NCBI RefSeq assembly: GCF_040958095.1
Contig: NC_091172.1
Coordinates: 21,692,009-21,756,008 of the forward strand
From: Procambarus clarkii
Taxonomy: Eukaryota; Arthropoda; Malacostraca; Decapoda; Cambaridae
Length of the DNA: 64,000 nt
Direction: 5' to 3'
Positions 57,754 through 64,000 of the stretch are shown piece after piece. The translations under genes were made by a program, and so were the position numbers. Numbering within the stretch: position 1 is the first letter of the stretch; each line of letters begins with the position of its first letter. The notes under the pieces were generated by a model. The model was not told the origin of the DNA, did not search any database, and was given only the letters and a program-made list of their open reading frames with translations.

Positions 57754-60700
57754 ATGATCTTCAGGTACTGGAGAGCCGTGTTGATGGTCTTCCTGCTCAT
57801 AAACTTCAACTCCTCCACGTCCTTTCAAAACGACTCATGCACTCAAGAAATTCCAACGTTCGCTTGCTCAGATGATATACCTCTTCTCATTGTAGACTTC
57901 GATCAGGTATAGTTAGTTTTCTTGGTCCTTGTCGTGCCCATTGGCAGGTGCTGTTCTCTACATTTTCTCTCCTATTTTCCTCTCATGTTGTTTTCCACCG
58001 TGCTAATGTCTTCAACGAATTTAATTCCTCTAAATAAGGGTTCGGCTGACGAAATTTGGTCGCCATATTGGAGCACCGAGTAGTTAAATTTTATAATGCC
58101 TTGTCCGGAATTCTTATAGACTAAAAATATTAATCATTATCTAACAAACTAATATATCTAAACAATTCTATTATGCCAGTTAAAGAAGAAAGCTGTAAAT
58201 TAATATCACAAATTAGGGCAAACTCGCACCTACAAATATGAGGTGTATATGTATCATTTAAGAATGTTAATCTGTTTATCTATCATGGTGAATGTCTGTT
58301 TAAGATTGGAGACCAAGCGTTTGGGGCTAGCCTTCTCCAACACTGCAGGGTGGATGGGCTGGCGTACGGGACGGATACATGCTGGTCGGGTTCCGTCACT
58401 TTTAGATTGGGTTTAAGTCTGTGTCCTATTTAACATTATATCACAATTATTTATGAGGATATTAATCGTATGCGCTAACGTAAAGATATTAGTGTTGTCT
58501 TGCTTCGTAACCGCCCTCAACAACCCTCACCCCCCCTGCCATTCCCCCTAAACATATATACCATGGCCACAGTATCAATGCTCGGTTACTAAACAGGGCA
58601 TCACTTATCTATAGCTGAAGGGTGAGGCGGGCACAACTAGATTTAGAAGTGGCGAAGTTGAGGAGAACATCAGAAGTGAAAAGTTAGGGTGCGTAATAAC
58701 GACTTGCTCGTGTCCATCGCCATGTATAGTAACGGTCCGGATCCTGTTATGACTGTCATCACCTTCCTCCTCTCTCCACCTCCTGAGTCAAGGAGAAAAC
58801 CCTTCGTATTCTATTTACTCATTTAAAGTTTAAGGCTCTATCTGTTTATAAATTTGAATCAACGATGCTAATTCGATTGATTCTTTAAGAACTAGTTAAC
58901 AATGTTAATTGAATTAATGTTTTAAGAACTAGTTAGTTTCTTTAAGTCGTATAATTAATAAGAAGTAGGAGACAAATTGAGTTTCGTAATTGTTTATGGT
59001 GCGTGACGTAGCAGTGAGGGCGGCTTCGGCTGGCCCGGGTAATGCCGTCGCTCCCCTTAACTATGCAATTATAAATTGAGTATTAACTTGTTAATTAAAC
59101 CTGAACCGACAATTTTTCTCATAAAAGGTTATTTTAATATTTTAAATTAGAAGTTATTGTAATAACTATTTCCCAAAGATGGTTTGTTATTTGGGTACTG
59201 GCACATGGGTGCTGTGTTGTTCGGGTACTGGCACATGGGTGCTGTGTTGTTTGGGTACTGGCACGTGGGTGCTGTGTTGTTTGGGTACTGGCACGTGGGT
59301 GCTGTGTTGTTTGGGTACTGGCATATGGGTGCTGTGTTGTTTGGGTACTGGCACGTGGGTGCTGTGTTGTTTGGGTACTGGCACATGGGTGCTGTGTTGT
59401 TTGGGTACTGGCACATGGGTGGTGTGTTGTTTGGGTACTGGCACATGGGTGCTGTGTTGTTTGGGTACTGGCACGTGGGTGCTGTGTTGTTTGGGTACTG
59501 GCACATGGGTGCTGTGTTGTTTGGGTACTGGCACGTGGGTGCTGTGTTGTTTGGGTACTGGCACGTGGGTGCTGTGTTGTTTGGGTACTGGCACATGGGT
59601 GCTGTGTTGTTTGGGTACTGGCACGTGGGTGCTGTGTTGTTTGGGTACTGGCACGTGGGTGCTGTGTTGTTTGGGTACTGGCACGTGGGTGCTGTGTTGT
59701 TGGGTACTGGCACGTGGGTGCTGTGTTGTTTGGGTACTGGCACGTGGGTGCTGTGTTGTTTGGGTACTGGCACGTGGGTGCTGTGTTGTTTGGGTACTGG
59801 CACATGGGTGTTGTGTTGTTTGGGTACTGGCACATGGGTGCTGTGTTGTTTGGGTGCTGGCACATGGGTGCTGTGTTGTTTGGGTACTGGCACATAGGTG
59901 TTGTGTTGTTTGGGTACTGGCACATGGGTGCTGTGTTGTTTGGGTACTGGCACATGGGTGCTGTGTTGTTTGAGTACTGGTACATGGGTGTTGTGTTGTT
60001 TGGGTACTGGTACATGGGTGGTGTGTTGTTTGGGTACTGGCACATAGGTGTTGTGTTGTTTGGGTACTGGCACATGGGTGGTGTGTTGTTTGGGTACTGG
60101 TGCATGGGTGCTGTGTTGTTTGGGTACTGGCACATGGGGCTGAGTTGTTTGGGTACTGGCACATGGGGCTGAGTTGTTTGGGTACTGGCACATGGGTGTT
60201 GTGTTGCTTAGATAATTGCTTAGGGAAGGCTGTACTATTTGGATAATTACCTATAGAGGGCTATTAAAATGCAGGTCCACGGGAGAAGGGGCTGTGTTAC
60301 TGGGCTACAGGCACACGTGATGTTCTGTTGTTTGGTTATAGTCACATGCGATGCTCTTATTTTTTGCTTAAGGAATAAAGTAAAATAATGTACTGTATTC
60401 AAATCATGCAGTTCCACAACTGCCTGTAACTGACATACTCGGAATCCTTGGGTAAGGGTTATATAGTATTTTTGTAACAGATCAAATATAAATACAACAA
60501 TTATCCAATGTAATAAAAGTTGCCTTTCACAATTCCGATGACATGAAGCATTCACAATGAAATTTAATCATGGTTTTACATAATCAAGCGATCTTAACAC
60601 GATCCAAAAGTCTAGTAACTTTTGATGATTTAAAAGTAGCTCAACCTTACCAACCCAACATAGTCTAGCCTAGCCTAGCCTAACTTTTACATCTTTGCAG

Positions 60701-60925
60701 GTTTCTATGAATTCATGTGGCGGCCACTATCACCCCTCGTTGTTGAAGTCCATCGTCGGTGTTACATGGGAGGATGCTGATGAAGTGAGTAGAACACTCC
60801 ACGTCTCTACTTCACATCCACTCCACATGCAGTCTAAGTCATCCTTCATGAGTGGTCTGAGAAATAGTTACTATATTTTATCCTAGACAGATGAATGGGA
60901 AGATCCCACAATCAGCACAGAGTGA
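57754..60925 (+). CDS. Candidate small secreted protein gene, 3 exons, unrecognised
   Basis: Proposed exons are 57754-57906 (51 codons), 60701-60784 (28 codons) and 60887-60925 (12 codons plus TGA), all joined in phase 0. Borders are GATCAG|GTATAG, tctttgcag|GTT, GATGAA|GTGAGT and ttatcctag|ACA. The product would be 91 residues. Residues 1-23 look like a signal peptide (RYWRAV, then LMVFLLINF, then STS), followed by Cys at 29, 38 and 56. The tail is very acidic, with two WED motifs. An in-frame TAG 21 bases before the ATG fixes the start, and an acceptor (gtgtttttcag) at 57731 implies an upstream 5' UTR exon. I recognise no family. Further exons could hide in the 2.8-kb intron, and chance assembly is possible. 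Confidence 0.35.
58295..58385. repeat. Dispersed repeat (ggggctagcc), copy 2
   Basis: agattggagaccaagcgttt and ggggctagccttctccaaca parallel 52258-52335. Confidence 0.5.
58386..59182. other. Unassigned part of candidate intron
   Basis: Lies in the proposed first intron of the gene at 57754. No extra phase-compatible exon was found by eye. Confidence 0.4.
59183..60205. repeat. 30-bp minisatellite, about 34 copies
   Basis: The unit is tttgggtactggcacatggg tgctgtgttg. It is a multiple of three and lacks stops in several frames, so five long overlapping ORFs appear on both strands (decapeptides such as LGTGTWVLCC and PNNTAPMCQY). One 1-bp deletion near 59700 and two 27-29-bp units near 60136-60170 shift frames. 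It lies in intron 1 of the candidate gene at 57754. Confidence 0.95.
60701..60784 (+). CDS. Candidate internal exon with strong splice sites
   Basis: This 84-bp open segment has a textbook acceptor (pyrimidine-rich acttttacatctttgcag) and donor (GAA|GTGAGTAGA), phase 0 at both ends. It encodes 28 residues starting VSMNSCGGHYHPSLLK and ending TWEDADE. It is richer in GC than the flanks. Of the three candidate exons here, this is the most convincing as an exon. Confidence 0.45.
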
Positions 60926-61121
60926 GGAGACGGCATATGTTTATGTTTTTATAACTACAAATATAACTGCAGAGGCCAACGTTAGGATAATAACGTTGCC
61001 ATTGTATACCAAACTCATCAACGTCCAATTAATCTTCAGGAAATTTGGCAAAGGAGCCATCCGAAAGTTTTATACAGTTTATATTTACATGAGAGCTGCT
61101 ATTGAGTATGTAGACTTAACA

Positions 61122-61380
<259 letters not shown>

Positions 61381-62389
61381 GATATATAAGTATTTGTTTA
61401 CGACGGTAACGTGGGTTATTTCATTACATGTTTTGGTGATTAAGAGGAAGACACAAAGCCACCAGCACGCATACCACTTTGGACAAGACTTAAATGTAAC
61501 ACAGATGTTGAGGTTTGTTTTGGGAATTTGCAGTGATTTGTAAGTTACAAGGTGAACAGTTAATATTATACAAAAATTTAATAAGTGATTGAAGAAGTAT
61601 ACATTTAGAAATTCCAGCAGGTAACGACTGCTGTATATAACATTAGTACCAAGGGGATGGAGTTGATTATGAGAAATGATATTGATGAGAGAGTTATATT
61701 TTAGGTAGTACAGAACTAGGCAAGTTAGTAGCACAAGATGAGTTCTGTGTAGGGGAAAGTTAGGTACTTCTTTGTTTGACTTTTGAACAGAGTTTAGGTT
61801 GAAAAATTATTTACTTATTTAGGGAGTTCCATATAAAGTATTGTCTTTATTTGCATGGCTTGTTTGCATAAATTTATTTTAAATGTAAGCATAAAAAATA
61901 TACTGTACCTATTTCTGGTGGGTTCCATTGTAATGTTCATGGGTTCCATTGCATCCATGTGGCAAGAGTTTCATGTCAAGGTTAGTATTGAGGAATGCGG
62001 ATTTGTAAGTGTGGATTTGGCATTATAATGCGTGAAATGACTGCAAGTTTAAAATCTAAACAGAGGGGGGCTATATGTTGTCTGAAGACAGAATTTGTTG
62101 TAGTTATGATGGTTAATTTTTGCTACATCGTGATGGGTTTGAAGGCAGTAATTATGAGGAGAAAGTACTAAGCCAAAGTACGATGGTAAGCCCATTCACA
62201 GATATCGTAAGTTAGATAGCGGGAGGACGTAGTATCTGATTTGTGAAAGCATTCGAACTGTTTTGAATAGTTTTTGTTGTGGTGAATGTGAATGCTGAAG
62301 TGTCTTGGCAATTTGCGAGCCTAGGAAGTTTCTATAAAGTTTATTCGCAATTATTATTTTGTTTATCTGAAGGTCTGTTTGGTTAGATT
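61381..62389. other. Unassigned
   Basis: G-rich, T-rich plus strand; no recognised features. It may be more of the same retroelement as 62390. Confidence 0.4.
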
Positions 62390-62763
62390 ATTTGTTTCCA
62401 AATTTCTGGAGGCTTGGGCTACAGATGATGAAGGTGGTGTAGTAAGTTCCTTCCATGTGTTGGTTGACGTTCATGAATGGACTTTTTACATGTGTGTACT
62501 TTATGGTGTGTGAGTTGGGGCTAGGGGAAGATAAGTGTATACTTATCAGCAGATAGTTTAAGTTTAAGAATGTTAGAAACATACAGTAAGATATTGATGT
62601 ATATAAGGAATATGAGAGGTCTGAAAATGGTGCCATGTGGCACTCGTGTGATTAACGGGTTAGTGGAGTTGGTGTCGTTGATGACGACGTACTGGTGCCT
62701 CGTTGACACACCGTTCATCAACTGTTGTTTACAGTAGACGTCTATTGCAATTTGCGCTAACAA
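62390..62763 (-). mobile_element. LINE RT fragment with damaged catalytic box
   Basis: On the minus strand: RHQYVVINDTNSTNPLITRV, PHGTIFRPLIFLIYINILL and KLKLSADKYTLIF. The usual FADDTTLIF is SADKYTLIF, so the second catalytic aspartate is lost, and ND of the YINDLL motif is changed. Confidence 0.7.
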
Positions 62764-62769
62764 ATGTTT

Positions 62770-63538
62770 CTATTTTGGTCAAAGAAGAGGGAAATGGAGT
62801 TCCGAATTTAGCAATTCAAAATTGCATATAATTTCATGTCAGTTGTAAAATATAGTCTCCTTCCGTCAGAAATAGTTACACTCGGGGGATACGCTTTTTT
62901 TTTCTTTTCTTTTTTTAATATATATAACTGATAAAGACAGTTTATTAATATTTTGTTAAAAGTTTCCAATTTCTTTAATGGTGAAATGTGGAAGACGTTC
63001 GTGAACTATGACGGGCAAGAAGTACTTCAAGTTGAGAAAATCAATCAATCGCGGATCGTCTTTAACGGTGACGCAAGAGCCCGCGCAAATGACGTAACAG
63101 ACCTCCTTGTGTCTGATACAGGGAAGGAGTCCCCCTTTCCCCCATCTCTTGACAATTCTTATCCGCTTCTCGCATCTTGATTTTTTTTTTTTTTGGGGGG
63201 GGGGGGGCAAGGGATCCAGAACTGAGGTGTTTCGTTTGGAAGTAAGACACGAGTGGCGTCTGTGGCTGGCCTCCTCGACCACCTCTCACCTTTGACTGGC
63301 TGGGTCTCCCGAGGGGTCCTCTTTAAAATATAACGATCGGGCCGTACTGGCTAACCTCTGGTGGTCCCCTCGCCCCTGCTCTGTGGCCGTCTAGGAGGTA
63401 GCCTCCCACCATGGCTACTTGTCCCATGCTGCCTCTCTAATCTCTTTCACCTTCAACATGACATACATTTTATTGTTACACGCTTCCAATAGCGAGACTG
63501 TTAATGTTGTTCAAGGCTCCCATTAGCGATACCGTTAA

Positions 63539-63543
<5 letters not shown>
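62770..63543. other. Unassigned, with a T11-G13 homopolymer junction
   Basis: The run tttttttttttgggggggg at about 63181-63208 is the only clear structure. Confidence 0.5.

Positions 63544-63614
<71 letters not shown>
63544..63614. repeat. (TA)n microsatellite
   Basis: Pure TA run. Two copies of tatgactgggaatgta/tatgattgggaatgac follow it. Confidence 0.95.
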
Positions 63615-63615
<1 letters not shown>

Positions 63616-64000
63616 CTGGGAATGTATATCAATATATATGATTGGGAATGACGCATATTGATATATTTTGTCTTGAAACTTGGCTAGTTTTGCACATATT
63701 TTTTTGGTTAACTTTCAAGTGGGCCACCTCTGGACATATGGATACAACAGAGTTGCTATTGCATCACTGCATAATATTGTGCTGGTTATACATCGTTGCA
63801 AAAGATCATGGCGTTTAGACCTTTTGCTGATGAGTAAGTGGTCTTACCACCACGGTGGTAAGTAGTGAAACGCCATACAACCTCTGAAGAGTCAACTAGC
63901 ACAACACTTATACCCCCTATTAGACTGTTTTACAGGAACTTCTTTTCGACTGCTCAAAAAACGGAGGAAAGTGTCCAGAAAGACATTATTGAGAGGAACG

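Noticed and set aside
59134..60193. Five 237-348-codon ORFs on both strands as genes
   Set aside because: All come from one 30-bp minisatellite; overlapping open frames on both strands argue against coding.

Overview
The window looks like nuclear DNA from an arthropod, most likely a decapod crustacean such as a crayfish. Reasons: introns with GT..AG borders, TTAGG-type pentamer runs inside a transposon, very dense TA, CA and AAT microsatellites, several tRNA-derived SINE families, several non-LTR retrotransposon families and a Penelope-like element. There are no bacterial operons, rRNA genes, functional tRNA genes or CRISPR arrays. The organism call is an inference from repeat style, not a database match.

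Host genes. The best-supported gene is a tetraspanin on the minus strand, seen as four short exons at 9888-9802, 7413-7293, 5978-5905 and 3022-2948. Splice borders and phases agree throughout. They encode the first 119 residues, from the initiator Met through TM1, TM2 with its GC-GALREN signature, TM3 and the FKDW start of the large loop. The rest of the large loop and TM4 must lie left of base 1. A CpG-rich block near 23.9-24.1 kb ends in a minus-strand splice donor and may be its non-coding first exon. A second, unrecognised candidate gene lies on the plus strand at 57.75-60.93 kb. Three phase-compatible exons would encode a 91-residue protein with a signal peptide and an acidic tail. An unexplained 105-codon open frame lies at 45.28-45.60 kb (minus).

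Layout. 0-1 kb: four hairpin-bearing repeats. 1.0-2.9 kb: GC-rich, gag-like retroelement remnant. 2.9-10 kb: tetraspanin exons with SINEs in the introns. 10.7-13.3 kb: LINE pieces, a Penelope fragment with an inverted 5' copy, and a TTAGG-containing MITE between TA tracts. 13.8-18.8 kb: LINE pieces and a 32-bp minisatellite. 18.9-24.5 kb: SINE and minisatellites of 37, 28, 45 and about 18 bp. 24.8-29.3 kb: foldback element, LINE pieces, inverted SINEs. 29.97-31.5 kb: 22-bp minisatellite. 31.5-45 kb: mostly old repeats, a 369-bp palindrome, GTGGGTG-rich blocks and a large TA tract. 45-57 kb: LINE and SINE fragments, a ribozyme-like foldback, the largest TA tract and a 471-bp inverted-repeat element. 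57-61 kb: an 18-bp array, the candidate secreted-protein gene and a 30-bp minisatellite in its intron. 61-64 kb: TA tract, an RT remnant and unassigned DNA.

The main theme is repeat turnover. The SINE with the ccgcgg tail shares its 3' end with a LINE in this window. Several minisatellites appear to have grown out of transposon segments. Three foldback repeats, from two unrelated sequence families, share a hammerhead-like core in which the canonical C3-G8 pair is replaced by U3-A8.
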